Of a stretch of 50,842 bases of DNA, positions 8,742-19,252 are shown one piece after another. How positions within the stretch are numbered: position 1 is the first letter of the stretch; each line of letters begins with the position of its first letter. The notes beneath the pieces are model-generated. The model made no database searches and had not been told where the DNA came from. It saw only the letters and a program-made list of their open reading frames with translations. The DNA lies in assembly GCA_002699025.1 (NCBI GenBank), contig PABA01000107.1, positions 1 to 50,842 on the forward strand, given 5' to 3'. Origin of the DNA: Sandaracinus sp. (GTDB lineage Bacteria > Myxococcota_A > Polyangia > Polyangiales > Houyiibacteriaceae). A program made the position numbers and the translations under genes.

Positions 8742-8885
8742 GAGGGCCTCCGGGCGCTGCCCGAAAACGCTGCGATTTCGAGCGCCCCACCGATCGACTG
8801 GGGCCCGCGGCTCGACGCGTCGCACCCAAGCCCTACGCTCCGTCGGCCCGGCCCCCACGGCCCCCTCCCCCCGAGGTCCCGACCC

Positions 8886-11800
8886 ATGCCCGACGGCAGC
8901 CAGCCCACCGACGCCGCCTCCTACCAGAAGGTCGGCGAGAAGCGCTTCGAGCCCATCCGCGAGATCCGCGTCCGCGGCGCCCGCGAGCACAACCTCAAGG
9001 CCGTCGACGTCGACATCCCGCGCGACCGCCTCGTCGTCGTCACCGGCCTCAGCGGCTCCGGCAAGTCCTCCCTCGCCTTCGACACCATCTTCGCCGAGGG
9101 CCAGCGCAAGTACATGGAGAGCCTCTCCGCCTACGCGCGCCAGTTCCTCGACCAGCAGAAGAAACCCGACGTCGAGAGCATCGAGGGCCTCCCGCCGACC
9201 ATCGCCATCGAGCAGCGCAACGCCGGCCACAACCCGCGCTCCACCGTCGCGACCTCCACGGAGATCTACGACTACCTGCGCCTCCTCTTCGCGCGCGCCG
9301 GCAAGCCCGTCTGCTGGCACCCGACCAAGACCAAGCGCGATGGCACGGTGAAGGAGCGCTGCGGCCTGCCCATCTCGGCGAGCCACCCCTCGCAGATCAC
9401 CGAGGCCGTCGCCGGCCTCGAGGAGGGCACGCGCCTGATGGTCCTCGCGCCCGTCGTCCGCGCGCGGAAGGGCTTCCACCGGGAGGTGCTCGAGGAGCTC
9501 GCGAGCGACGGCTACGTGCGCGCCCGGGTCAACGGCGAGCTCGTCGAGCTCGGCGAGGTGCTCGCGAAGGAGGACGAGAACCCGCTCGGCCTCGGTCGCT
9601 ACGAGAAGCACGACATCGAGGCGGTCGTCGATCGCCTCGTGGTCCGCGAGCGGAGCCGCGGCCGCCTCGCCGACTCGGTCGAGACCGCGCTGAAGACCGG
9701 CGGCGGCGTCTCGATCATCAGCGTGATGGGCGGCACGCGCGAAGACCCGACCTGGTCCGACACAGTCTACTCCGAGCACTACGCCTGCGCCGAGCACCCG
9801 AGCTCGAGCCTCGACGAGCTCGAGCCGCGCCTCTTCTCCTTCAACTCGCCCCAGGGCGCCTGCCCGACCTGCCACGGCCTCGGCATCCTCCTCGAATTCG
9901 ACGAGGAGCTGGTCATCCCCGACCCGAGCCAGCGCATCGGCAAGAGCGCCATCCAGCCCTGGAAGAAGAACGGCCCCGCCGGCATGTTCAGCGGCCGGCT
10001 CAAGCGCCGCTTCCTCCGCCGCTTCGACCTCTCGAGCACGACCACCGTCGACGACCTCGACGAGGAGATGCGCCACGTCCTGCTCTGGGGCACGAGCGAC
10101 GAGCAGGAGGACGAGTGGGGCGTGAGCTGGGACGGCGTCATCCCCCAGCTCTCCGACTGGTTCGACAAGACCGAGTCGAAGTGGGTGAAGGAGTTCCTGC
10201 AGGACTACATGGCCGAGCAGGAGTGCCCCGAGTGCCTCGGCAACCGGCTGAACCTGAAGGCGCTCAGCGTCTACCTCGAGGGGGACGTGCCGCTCCCGAA
10301 GGAGGTCGTGAAGGAGCGCGAGCGGCTCGGCCTCGCGAGCGAGCCGCACCGCATCAACCTCAGCGACTTCACGCGCCTCGACATCGAGACCGCCGTCGAG
10401 GTCGTCGAAGGGCTCCGCCTCTCCGAGGAGGGGCAGGCCATCGCCAAGCCGATCCTCCGCGAGGTCCGCGCGCGCCTCGGCTTCCTCCAGAGCGTCGGCC
10501 TCGGCTACCTCTCGCTCAGCCGGCGCACCTCCACGCTCTCCGGCGGCGAGGCCCAGCGCATCCGCCTCGCCACCCAGGTCGGAAGCGGCATCGTCGGCAC
10601 CGCCTACGTGCTCGACGAACCGACCATCGGGCTGCACCCGCGGGACAACGCGCGCCTCATCCGCACGCTCCGGCACCTCGCGGACATCGGCAACACGGTC
10701 ATCGTCGTCGAGCACGACGAAGAGATGATCCGCGCCGCCGACCACGTGCTCGACATCGGCCCCGGGCCCGGCGTGCACGGCGGCCAGGTCATCGCGCAGG
10801 GGACGCTCGAGGAGATCGCCGAAGTGGAGGCGTCGCTCACGGGCAAGTACCTCACGGGGCAGCGCGAGGTGCCGACGCCGAAGCCCTCCGAGCGGCGGAA
10901 GCTGAAGAAGAAGCACGCGCTCGTCGTGAAGGGCGCCAGGCACCACAACCTGAAGAACGTCGACGTGACCTTCCCGCTCGGCGGGCTGCTGGTCGTCACG
11001 GGCGTGAGCGGCAGCGGCAAGAGCACGCTGGTCAACGACATCCTGCTCCGCGCCGTGAAGCGGAACCTCCACGGCTCGAAGGCCAAGCCCGGCAAGCACC
11101 TGCGGGTGAACGGGCTCGGCAAGATCGACCGCATCATCGAGGTCGACCAGTCGCCCATCGGGCGCACGCCGCGGAGCAACCCGGCGACCTACACGAAGAT
11201 GTTCGACGAGATCCGGAACATCTTCTCGCAGACCCAGGACGCCCGCGCCCGCGGCTACGATCGGGGCCGCTTCAGCTTCAACGTGAAGGGCGGTCGCTGC
11301 GAGGCCTGCGCCGGCCAGGGCGTGAAGAAGATCGAGATGCACTTTCTTCCCGACGTCTTCGTCGAGTGCGAGGTCTGCCACGGCACCCGCTACAACCCGG
11401 AGACGCTGCAGATCCGCTACCGGGGGAAGAACATCGCCGACGTGCTCGCCATGACCTGCGAGGAGGCGGCCGAGTTCTTCGAGAACCACCCGAAGATCCA
11501 CCGCTACGCGAAGTGCCTGGTGGACGTCGGCCTCGCCTACCTCACGCTCGGCCAGCCCTCGACGACCCTCAGCGGCGGCGAGGCGCAGCGCGTGAAGCTC
11601 GCGAGCGAGCTCGGCAAGGGCCAGTCGCTACGGGGCCAGCAGGACCACACCCTCTACATCCTCGACGAGCCGACGACCGGCCTGCACTTCGAGGACGTGC
11701 GCAAGCTGATCGGCGTGCTCCAGCGGCTCGTCGACCAGGGCAACACCATCGTCGTGATCGAGCACAACCTCGACGTCATCAAGAGCGCGGACTGGCTCGT

Positions 11801-11918
11801 CGACCTCGGCCCCGAGGGCGGCGAGGGCGGCGGCCGGGTGGTCGCCGAGGGGACGCCCGAGCAGGTGGCGAAGGCGAAGGGGAGCCACACGGCCGCCTTC
11901 CTTCGCGAGATTCTCTGA
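8886..11918 (+). CDS. uvrA: excinuclease ABC subunit A
   Basis: 1,010 residues, about 60-70 longer than the Escherichia coli protein. It recognises DNA damage and loads UvrB in nucleotide excision repair. Two ABC ATPase halves are complete: Walker A GLSGSGKSSL (~54-63) and GVSGSGKST, ABC signatures LSGGEAQRIRLAT and LSGGEAQRVKLAS, and Walker B YVLDEPTIGLH and YILDEPTTGLH. The zinc modules CPTCHGLG and CEACAGQG...CEVCHGTRYN are present. The first Cys motif of the signature region, usually CPxCGxPI, is replaced by an expanded segment with C143 and C159 only. It is likely transcribed from a TANNNT motif near 8834 with a ~45-nt leader containing GAGG. Confidence 0.97.
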   Translation: MPDGSQPTDAASYQKVGEKRFEPIREIRVRGAREHNLKAVDVDIPRDRLVVVTGLSGSGKSSLAFDTIFAEGQRKYMESLSAYARQFLDQQKKPDVESIEGLPPTIAIEQRNAGHNPRSTVATSTEIYDYLRLLFARAGKPVCWHPTKTKRDGTVKERCGLPISASHPSQITEAVAGLEEGTRLMVLAPVVRARKGFHREVLEELASDGYVRARVNGELVELGEVLAKEDENPLGLGRYEKHDIEAVVDRLVVRERSRGRLADSVETALKTGGGVSIISVMGGTREDPTWSDTVYSEHYACAEHPSSSLDELEPRLFSFNSPQGACPTCHGLGILLEFDEELVIPDPSQRIGKSAIQPWKKNGPAGMFSGRLKRRFLRRFDLSSTTTVDDLDEEMRHVLLWGTSDEQEDEWGVSWDGVIPQLSDWFDKTESKWVKEFLQDYMAEQECPECLGNRLNLKALSVYLEGDVPLPKEVVKERERLGLASEPHRINLSDFTRLDIETAVEVVEGLRLSEEGQAIAKPILREVRARLGFLQSVGLGYLSLSRRTSTLSGGEAQRIRLATQVGSGIVGTAYVLDEPTIGLHPRDNARLIRTLRHLADIGNTVIVVEHDEEMIRAADHVLDIGPGPGVHGGQVIAQGTLEEIAEVEASLTGKYLTGQREVPTPKPSERRKLKKKHALVVKGARHHNLKNVDVTFPLGGLLVVTGVSGSGKSTLVNDILLRAVKRNLHGSKAKPGKHLRVNGLGKIDRIIEVDQSPIGRTPRSNPATYTKMFDEIRNIFSQTQDARARGYDRGRFSFNVKGGRCEACAGQGVKKIEMHFLPDVFVECEVCHGTRYNPETLQIRYRGKNIADVLAMTCEEAAEFFENHPKIHRYAKCLVDVGLAYLTLGQPSTTLSGGEAQRVKLASELGKGQSLRGQQDHTLYILDEPTTGLHFEDVRKLIGVLQRLVDQGNTIVVIEHNLDVIKSADWLVDLGPEGGEGGGRVVAEGTPEQVAKAKGSHTAAFLREIL

Positions 11919-12054
11919 CGAAGGCGGCGCCCTCCCGCGCCTGGGGGATGGCGCCCCCAGCCCCCGCCCACGGGCGCTTGCAGGGCCCGAGGGCCGTGGC
12001 TACGCTCGGGTTTGGCCGGTTCGCGACGGGGGTGCGGACCGTGACCGAGGCCTC

Positions 12055-13338
12055 TTGGAAGAACCAAGTACCCAGCTCGCGCTCGGCATCGCCGGCAGCC
12101 TTCTTCTGGCGGCACTCTACTCGGCTGCGAACGCGGGTCTCGGCGCCCTGGGCGAGAGCGCTCTATTGGCGATCCGCGACCGGGGCGGCCCCTACGCGCG
12201 CGACGCCGATCGGGCGATCGAGTACCGCGCGGCGATCCGCACCCGGCTGCTGATCGGGCGCGTCGTCAGCGTCTCGCTCGCGGCCGTCTGCGCCGCCTTC
12301 CTCTTCGCCCCCTCCGGCCTCGGCGCGACCCTCGGCGCCGGCGTGGCCGTGGCCTTCACCTACGGCATCGCCTCGCAGGTCGGGGGCACGATCGCCCGCC
12401 GCCGCGCGCCGCGGGGTGCCCTGCGCACGCTCCGCTGGATGCGCCCCCTCGAGCTCCTGATGGACCCCCTCGCCGCGCCGCTGACGCTGCTGGCCAAGGC
12501 CATCGAGCGCGTGGTGCCGATCCCCGAGGAGGGCCACGACCTCCCGGCCCGCGCCCTCGAGCACCTCATCGAGCAGGGCGAGGAGGCCGGCGCCTTCGGC
12601 GAGGACCACGCCGACCTGCTGCGGAGCGTCCTCGAGTTCGAGGGCACGGTCGCACGCGAGGTCATGGTGCCGCGCACGAAGGTCGTGGCCTTCGACATCG
12701 AGACCAGCCTCGACGAGGTCATCGCCCGCATCGACGAGACCGGCCACAGCCGCTACCCGGTCTACCGGGGCAGCATCGACCAGGTCGAGGGCATCCTCTA
12801 CGCCAAGGACCTCTTCCGGGTGCTCCGCGAAGGCGGGCTCGAGTCGACCACGCTCGACGCGATCATCCGGCGCCCGGCCTTCTTCGTGCAGGAGACGCAG
12901 AAGATCGGCCAGGTGCTGCGCGAGATGCAGGCGCGGCGCTTCCACATGGCGGTGGTCGCGGACGAGTTCGGCGGGGCGGCCGGGGTCGTCACGCTCGAGG
13001 ACATCCTCGAGGAGATCGTCGGCGAGATCGAGGACGAGCACGACGACGAGACCCGGCCGGTGCAGCAGCACGGTCCGGGCCGCTACGTCGCCGAGGCGAC
13101 GGTGAGCGTGTACGACCTCGAGGACATCCTCGGCGAGACGCTCGCGGCCGGGGACGGGGATTACGATTCGCTGGGCGGCATGGTCGTGCAGCTCGTCGGC
13201 CGGGTCCCCGAGGTGGGCGCCGAGCTCCAGGTGGGCGCCTTCGACCTGCGCATCCTCGAAGCGGACGACCGCCACGTCACGCGCGTGGAGATCATCCGCC
13301 GGCCGCCGTCGACGACGGCGGTCGACGCGGCGCAGTGA
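12055..13338 (+). CDS. CNNM/CorC-HlyC family membrane protein with CBS pair
   Basis: 427 residues. The N-terminal ~150 residues contain three to four membrane segments of the DUF21/CNNM kind, followed by a CBS-domain pair (from [13 protein letters not shown] to about the [23 protein letters not shown] motif, which is very typical) and a C-terminal CorC_HlyC domain ([17 protein letters not shown]). Members are called hemolysin-like TlyC/YtfL and are linked to Mg or other cation efflux; the hemolysin name is historical. No ATG or GTG is available: the first start codon in frame is TTG 12055, preceded by GAGG at 12047-12050 and by a TANNNT motif at 12001-12006. The start is therefore uncertain by a few codons. 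Confidence 0.85.
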   Translation: MEEPSTQLALGIAGSLLLAALYSAANAGLGALGESALLAIRDRGGPYARDADRAIEYRAAIRTRLLIGRVVSVSLAAVCAAFLFAPSGLGATLGAGVAVAFTYGIASQVGGTIARRRAPRGALRTLRWMRPLELLMDPLAAPLTLLAKAIERVVPIPEEGHDLPARALEHLIEQGEEAGAFGEDHADLLRSVLEFEGTVAREVMVPRTKVVAFDIETSLDEVIARIDETGHSRYPVYRGSIDQVEGILYAKDLFRVLREGGLESTTLDAIIRRPAFFVQETQKIGQVLREMQARRFHMAVVADEFGGAAGVVTLEDILEEIVGEIEDEHDDETRPVQQHGPGRYVAEATVSVYDLEDILGETLAAGDGDYDSLGGMVVQLVGRVPEVGAELQVGAFDLRILEADDRHVTRVEIIRRPPSTTAVDAAQ

Positions 13339-13507
13339 GCGGGGCCCCCGCCTCGACACCGCGCAACGGCCCGCAGGACCCCTCGACGCCACCGGTCGAC
13401 CGCGGCCCGATGAGCGCGTCGCCTGCTCGAGCAGCGCGACGCCTCGGCGCGCGACGGATCGCACGAGCCCGAGGAGACCGCCCCGCCCTGCCCCGGCCGC
13501 GCCGACC

Positions 13508-13516
13508 TGCTAAGGG
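13508..13516 (+). promoter_or_regulatory. extended -10 element before the phosphoesterase gene
   Basis: TGC-TAAGGG (hexamer 13511-13516) ends 6 nt before ATG 13523, nearly identical to the elements before the kinase and argF genes. The final base departs from TANNNT. Confidence 0.4.
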
Positions 13517-13522
13517 CTCGCC

Positions 13523-14191
13523 ATGTCCTCGCCCCTCGGGAAGCACCCGCTGGCCGTCCGGCCCATCGCCTTCCTCTCCGACATCCACGGACACCTCGCC
13601 CCCCTCGAGGCGGTCCTGAAGGCCCTCGACCGCTTCGACGTGGAGCGCGTGGTCGTGGCCGGAGACCTGGTGCTCGGCGGCGACGAGCCCCTCGAGGTCT
13701 GGCGGCTCCTCCAGCGAGCGGGCGCCCTCTGCTGCCGGGGCGTGAGCGACACGGCGCTCGTGAGCGTGGACACGAGCGACCTCGAGCCGAGCGACGACGA
13801 GGAGGCCGCGCGCCTCGAGCGCTTCCTGAAGACCCGCGAGACCCTCGGCGAGCTCGTGCTCGAGCAGATCCGCCGGCTCCCGCTCAGCCGCCGCCTGCCC
13901 ATGGTCGACGGGAGCGAGCTGCTCGTGACCCATGGCTCCCCGGCCGACCCGATGAGCGAGATCACCCACACGACGACCGACGAGGAGCTCCTCGGCCTGC
14001 TCGACGACGACCCGGCCGACGTCGTGATCGTCGGCGCCGCGCACGTGCCCTTCCTCCGCGCCGTCGACGACACGCGCGTGGTCGGGCTCGGGTCGGTCGG
14101 CGAGGCGCCCGAGGGCGGCGTCGCGCACTTCGCGATCATCCGCCCGCGCATGGACGGCGCGGAGATCCTGCTCGAGCACGTCACGCTCTGA
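13523..14191 (+). CDS. calcineurin-like metallophosphoesterase family protein, active site partly eroded
   Basis: 222 residues with the start of a metallophosphoesterase: LSDIHGHLAPLEAVL gives the D-x-H metal pair and VVAGDLVLGG the GDxxxxG box, as in the YfcE/serine-threonine phosphatase-like group. The rest departs from the family: GN(H/D)D is replaced by RGVSDTAL, the next box keeps His (VTHGSP), and the final GHTHVPF is GAAHVPF, losing the first His. Two expected metal or substrate ligands are therefore missing. It may be a weak or altered enzyme, or a binding protein. It is monocistronic; 371 bp of repeat-bearing non-coding DNA follow. Confidence 0.7.
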   Translation: MSSPLGKHPLAVRPIAFLSDIHGHLAPLEAVLKALDRFDVERVVVAGDLVLGGDEPLEVWRLLQRAGALCCRGVSDTALVSVDTSDLEPSDDEEAARLERFLKTRETLGELVLEQIRRLPLSRRLPMVDGSELLVTHGSPADPMSEITHTTTDEELLGLLDDDPADVVIVGAAHVPFLRAVDDTRVVGLGSVGEAPEGGVAHFAIIRPRMDGAEILLEHVTL

Positions 14192-14280
14192 TTCAACCCG
14201 GCGGCGCGCCCGCGCGATCCAGTCCGCGCCGCGCGTACGTCGGCGCTGAGCCGCCGCATCCTCGTCCGCTGCGGGGTGAC

Positions 14281-14362
14281 TCGCTGCGTGGGGCTCCGCG
14301 GCGTGGGGGTTCGGTGGTCCGCTGCGTGGAGGTTCGCTGCGTGGGGGTTCGCTGCGTTCTGT
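14281..14362. repeat. 15-bp imperfect tandem repeats
   Basis: Units based on TCGCTGCGTGGGGGT occur at 14281, 14296, 14319, 14334 and 14349, with an 8-bp interruption at 14311-14318 and a truncated last unit. No gene is supported over them. Confidence 0.8.
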
Positions 14363-14549
14363 CCGACGCGAGCGATGGGCCGTCTGCCGGCGAGACGCCC
14401 CGTCAGGCCGCCGCGAAGGCACGCCCTCCTCGGGGCGTCCGCGTGAATCGTGCACGCGCATGCGCGTGATCCACGAGGACGAAGAGGTGCGGTCCCGCGT
14501 ACCCCCACCGAGACGTGTCGGGAAGTGGGTGCGCACATGTAGGTGTAGG

Positions 14550-14555
14550 TAGGAT
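14550..14555 (+). promoter_or_regulatory. -10-like hexamer TAGGAT
   Basis: TAGGAT ends 7 nt before ATG 14563 and follows a short GTAGGT-like repeat. It fits the leaderless pattern; AGGA inside it could alternatively serve as a weak ribosome-binding site. Confidence 0.4.
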
Positions 14556-14562
14556 TCGCTCC

Positions 14563-15006
14563 ATGAAGCGGCCCGGGCTGGCGAAGGCGACGCGAGGCGC
14601 GACCTGGCGACGACGCGGGGGCGAAGCGCTCACCCGCGAGGCGGAGGAGCTCCTCTTCGCGCTCGCCGAGCGCATGTCCGAAGGCTCGGTCCGCGAGGCC
14701 GGCGCCCAGCCGACCTACTTCGGCAGCACCATGTTCACCATCGACCTCGAGACCTTCTCCGCGCGCTGGCGCGGCGGGCTCGACGCCGAGGGTCGCGAGC
14801 GGCTCCGCGCCAGCGTCGAGGGCTCGGTTCGCGTCCGCCTCCGCGCCATGCGCATCGCCTGCGCCGACGCCGCCCATCGGGTCCCCGACCGCGGCTTCGG
14901 CACCGCCCTCGTCGAGACCCAGGTCTCCCTCCGCGGCGACCAGCTCCACCTCGACGTCGACGTCGAGGTGCCCCTCGACGTATCCTCCACCGGCACGGCG
15001 CGCTGA
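14563..15006 (+). CDS. conserved-looking hypothetical protein, 147 aa
   Basis: Not recognised. The protein starts with a basic segment (MKRPGLAKATRGATWRRR), then a helical region and an alternating strand-rich C-terminus (RGDQLHLDVDVEVPLDV). A central stretch (TYFGSTMFTIDLETFSARW) is distinctive and could be used for searches. There is no signal peptide, membrane segment or Cys pair. The codon pattern matches neighbouring genes, which supports it being real. It ends 76 bp before the MerR-TPR gene and may share a transcript with it. Confidence 0.55.
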   Translation: MKRPGLAKATRGATWRRRGGEALTREAEELLFALAERMSEGSVREAGAQPTYFGSTMFTIDLETFSARWRGGLDAEGRERLRASVEGSVRVRLRAMRIACADAAHRVPDRGFGTALVETQVSLRGDQLHLDVDVEVPLDVSSTGTAR

Positions 15007-15082
15007 CGGGGTACGGCGCGCGCCCCCACGCGCGACAGCCCGGCGGTCGACCGTCGCGCGTCGCGCTCGGAGCACCATTTTC

Positions 15083-16096
15083 GTGAACGAGCAGGACGAC
15101 AACGTCATCCACGTCGTCTTCGGTCCCGACGGCGGCTACCGCATCTCGCCCGCCCTCGAGACCGAGGCCCCCGCGCCGATCCGCGAGCCCGCGCCGGCCC
15201 CGAAGGAGCACGACGATCCGCTCGCGGATCTCTACTCCCGCGCCGAGGTCGCGCGCCTCTTCGGGCTGACCGAGGGCCGGCTCCGCTACTGGGACCGCAC
15301 CGACTTCCTCGGCCCCTCGGCGCGCCGCGGGCGCCGCCGCTACTACACCTTCCAGGACCTCATCGGGGTCCGCGTGGCCAAGGGCCTCCTCGACGCCGGC
15401 ATCCCGCTCCAGGAGGTCCGCCGCTCGCTCTCGGCCATCCGCGACGCCCTCCCCAAGGTCGTGCGCCCGCTCTCCGAGCTCCGCGTCATCGCCGAAGGCC
15501 ACGCCATGCTCGTGCGCGACGAGGCGGGGACCTTCGAGCCGCAGACCGGTCAGCTCGTGCTCGACTTCAGCGTCGAGACGCTCAAGGACGACGTCGTCCA
15601 GAAGCTCCGCCAGGAGCCGACCCCGGGCGAGCGTCGCCAGGCCTACGCGCGCTACCTCGAGGGGTGCCGCCTCGACGAGGAAGAGGCCACCTGGGCCCAG
15701 GCCGAGCAGGCCTACCGCGACGCCCTCGCCCTCGACCCGGCCCTGGCGAGCGCCTACACGAACCTCGGCAACCTCCGCTACCGGCAAGGGGACGAGCCGG
15801 GCGCCATCGCCCTCTACCGGCGTGCGCTCGAGGTCGACGCCGAGCAGCCCGAGGCCCTCTACAACCTGGGCTTCCTCGAGGCGGAGCACGGCCGGCCCCA
15901 GGGCGCCCTCCCCTACTTCGAAAAGGCCGTCGCGTCGGACCCCGGCTTCGCCGACGCGCACTTCCACCTGGCCGCCGCCTACGAGGCCGTGGGCCGCCCC
16001 GGCGCCGCGGGGCCGCATTGGCAGGCGTACCTCGAGCTCGAGCCGAGCGGCGAGTGGGCCGACGAAGCGCGCCGCCGCCTCGCCAGCCGCGCCTGA
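15083..16096 (+). CDS. MerR-family regulator fused to TPRs
   Basis: 337 residues from GTG 15083. After a ~45-residue acidic/Pro-rich leader comes a MerR winged helix (YSRAEVARLFGLTEGRLRYW, ~51-70, then RRYYTFQDL and ...LLDAGIPLQEVRRSL, to ~117). A middle region (~125-200) without metal-binding cysteines follows, then about four TPRs (~205-330), for example a unit beginning PALASAYTNLGNLRYRQGD. The lack of an effector-binding Cys loop means it is not a metal-sensing MerR; the TPRs probably bind a protein partner. The last 14 bp including the stop lie in a 70-bp repeat that occurs again 107 bp downstream. Confidence 0.85.
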   Translation: MNEQDDNVIHVVFGPDGGYRISPALETEAPAPIREPAPAPKEHDDPLADLYSRAEVARLFGLTEGRLRYWDRTDFLGPSARRGRRRYYTFQDLIGVRVAKGLLDAGIPLQEVRRSLSAIRDALPKVVRPLSELRVIAEGHAMLVRDEAGTFEPQTGQLVLDFSVETLKDDVVQKLRQEPTPGERRQAYARYLEGCRLDEEEATWAQAEQAYRDALALDPALASAYTNLGNLRYRQGDEPGAIALYRRALEVDAEQPEALYNLGFLEAEHGRPQGALPYFEKAVASDPGFADAHFHLAAAYEAVGRPGAAGPHWQAYLELEPSGEWADEARRRLASRA

Positions 16097-16259
16097 GCGA
16101 CTCCCGCACGAGCCCCGCGAGGCCGGCGCGGCGGCACCGCACGACAGCGTCGGCGCGCCTTGCCCTGAAACGCCCGTCCCGCGCACCCACCAGCCGCGCC
16201 TGAGCGACTCCCGGACGAGCCCCGCGAGGCCGGCGCGGCGGCACCGCTCGACAGCGTCG
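16083..16259. repeat. 70-bp direct repeat, two copies, one covering a stop codon
   Basis: Copy 1 is 16083-16152 and copy 2 is 16190-16259, with two mismatches (C/G at the CGCACG/CGGACG site and A/T near the end) and no indels. Copy 1 contains the last codons and TGA of the MerR-TPR gene; copy 2 is wholly intergenic. A 37-bp unrelated spacer separates them. Confidence 0.9.
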
Positions 16260-16316
16260 CGCACGGCGAGGCGCCCGGGCCCCGGTCCGCACGCCGCGCT
16301 CGCCCGAGCGGCGCGC

Positions 16317-17159
16317 TCAGCGCGCGCGGATCGCGCCCAGATCGAGGAGCTCGGCCAGCGTCTTCAGCGCCTCGAGCCGCGGCATGCCGCTGACGTCGAC
16401 GAGCTCTTCCACCGAATGCGCCCCGTCGACCCGCGAGAGCAAGAAGCCCGCCCGATGGTCGAGGCCCAGCCAGCGCAGCTCCGACTCGGGCATGGCCACG
16501 TCGTGGACCGCCTCGAGCCCCCCGAGCTGCGAGGTGTAGAACTGCTCGAGCCGCCGCCGGCTCTCCGTCGCCACCCGCTGCGCCTCCGCGTCCTCCGGAT
16601 CGCCCCCGAGGATCAGCTCCGCCACCCGCAGCGCACCGGTGAAGTCGTCCAGCGCGAAGCGCTCCCGCATCTCGTGGTCGAGCGCGACCTCCGCCTCCGG
16701 TTGGGAGGGTCGGCTCCGCGCCACCAGCCCGAGCGCGTCGTCCTCCTCTTCGTCGAAGTCGCTCAGGTCGAGCGCGAGCGGCCCCTCCGGGTCGTCGCTC
16801 GCCCCCTCCTCGACCGCCTCGAGATCCGTCTGGGACCCGTCGTCCGGCAGCTCGAGGGGCGGACCCGAGAAGTCCATCGTGATGCGGCTGTCGTCCGCGT
16901 AGGGGAGGTCCAGCGTGAGCGCCGGCTCCGAGGGCGGCCGCTTCTCCGGTGTCCCCTGTCCGGCGTCCGGCGCCGGCTCTGCCTCTGCCAAGGGCGGGGC
17001 CGCGATGGGCATGCCGATCTCGGTCTTCTTCCGCGCGGGCCTCGGCTTCGCCGACGGAGCCGCGGGCATGCCTTGCATGGTGCGACCGCGGGCCCCTTTT
17101 CGGGCCTCGCGCGCGCGCTCCGCCACGCCGCCGCGCTCGTCGTCGTCGCCGCCGCCCAT
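16317..17159 (-). CDS. acidic protein with C-terminal winged-helix-like module, unknown function
   Basis: 280 residues. The first ~150 are low-complexity: a basic start, then Pro/Ala- and Asp/Glu-rich linker with short LDLPYADD- and LALDLSDFDEEEDD-type patches. A short helical segment follows (~165-205, REREFALDDF-like, resembling one TPR). The last ~50 residues (LDHRAGFLLSRVDGAHSVEE onward to LGAI) match the N-terminal ~60 residues of the J-domain protein encoded two genes upstream (LDPFEGFVLSRVDGLASVED...LGAI). It lies 219 bp downstream of dnaK on the same strand and has its own -10-like element, so it can be expressed separately. Met 28 is an alternative start. The shared module suggests a common partner with the J protein. 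Confidence 0.65.
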   Translation of the reverse strand: MGGGDDDERGGVAERAREARKGARGRTMQGMPAAPSAKPRPARKKTEIGMPIAAPPLAEAEPAPDAGQGTPEKRPPSEPALTLDLPYADDSRITMDFSGPPLELPDDGSQTDLEAVEEGASDDPEGPLALDLSDFDEEEDDALGLVARSRPSQPEAEVALDHEMRERFALDDFTGALRVAELILGGDPEDAEAQRVATESRRRLEQFYTSQLGGLEAVHDVAMPESELRWLGLDHRAGFLLSRVDGAHSVEELVDVSGMPRLEALKTLAELLDLGAIRAR

Positions 17160-17167
17160 CGCCCTTC

Positions 17168-17176
17168 AGGCTACCA
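17168..17176 (-). promoter_or_regulatory. extended -10 element before the winged-helix-module gene
   Basis: TGG-TAGCCT on the minus strand ends 8 nt before ATG 17159. It matches TANNNT with the TGn extension. The space contains GAAGGG, which could also act as a weak ribosome-binding site. Confidence 0.4.
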
Positions 17177-17310
17177 GAAGGGCGACGCCGCTCCCCAACA
17201 AAGGGGGCAGCGGCGTCCCCTCATCGCCGAGGTCGGGCGGTGCCCCGACGGTCCCCTCTGCCGGTGGTCGTGACCGACCGACGGGGGCGCCCCACCCTCG
17301 GAGCGCCGGC

Positions 17311-17340
17311 GTTCGTGGACGGGGCGTTCGTGGACGGGGC
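17311..17340. repeat. two perfect 15-bp tandem units
   Basis: GTTCGTGGACGGGGC occurs twice back to back in the gap between dnaK and the downstream gene. No function is apparent. Confidence 0.85.
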
Positions 17341-17378
17341 CGCGGGGGACCAAGGCCCTCACGGAGCCTCCGCCCGGC

Positions 17379-19211
<1,833 letters not shown>

Positions 19212-19252
19212 TCAATCTCCCGGAGCTGCACGCGATCCGTCGTCACAGACGA

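Larger units (their letters stand above)
14192..14562. other. 371-bp non-coding gap with short tandem repeats
   Basis: Between the phosphoesterase and the next gene I find no supported gene. The left half holds 15-bp repeats (14281-14362). The last 60 bp are less GC-rich and contain the -10-like hexamer for the downstream gene. Confidence 0.6.

Noticed and set aside
8178-11501. Upstream continuation of the gloB frame antisense to the TerB-like and uvrA genes
   Set aside because: The homology to glyoxalase II begins at about 8150; the upstream part has no domain and lies opposite UvrA, which is unmistakable.
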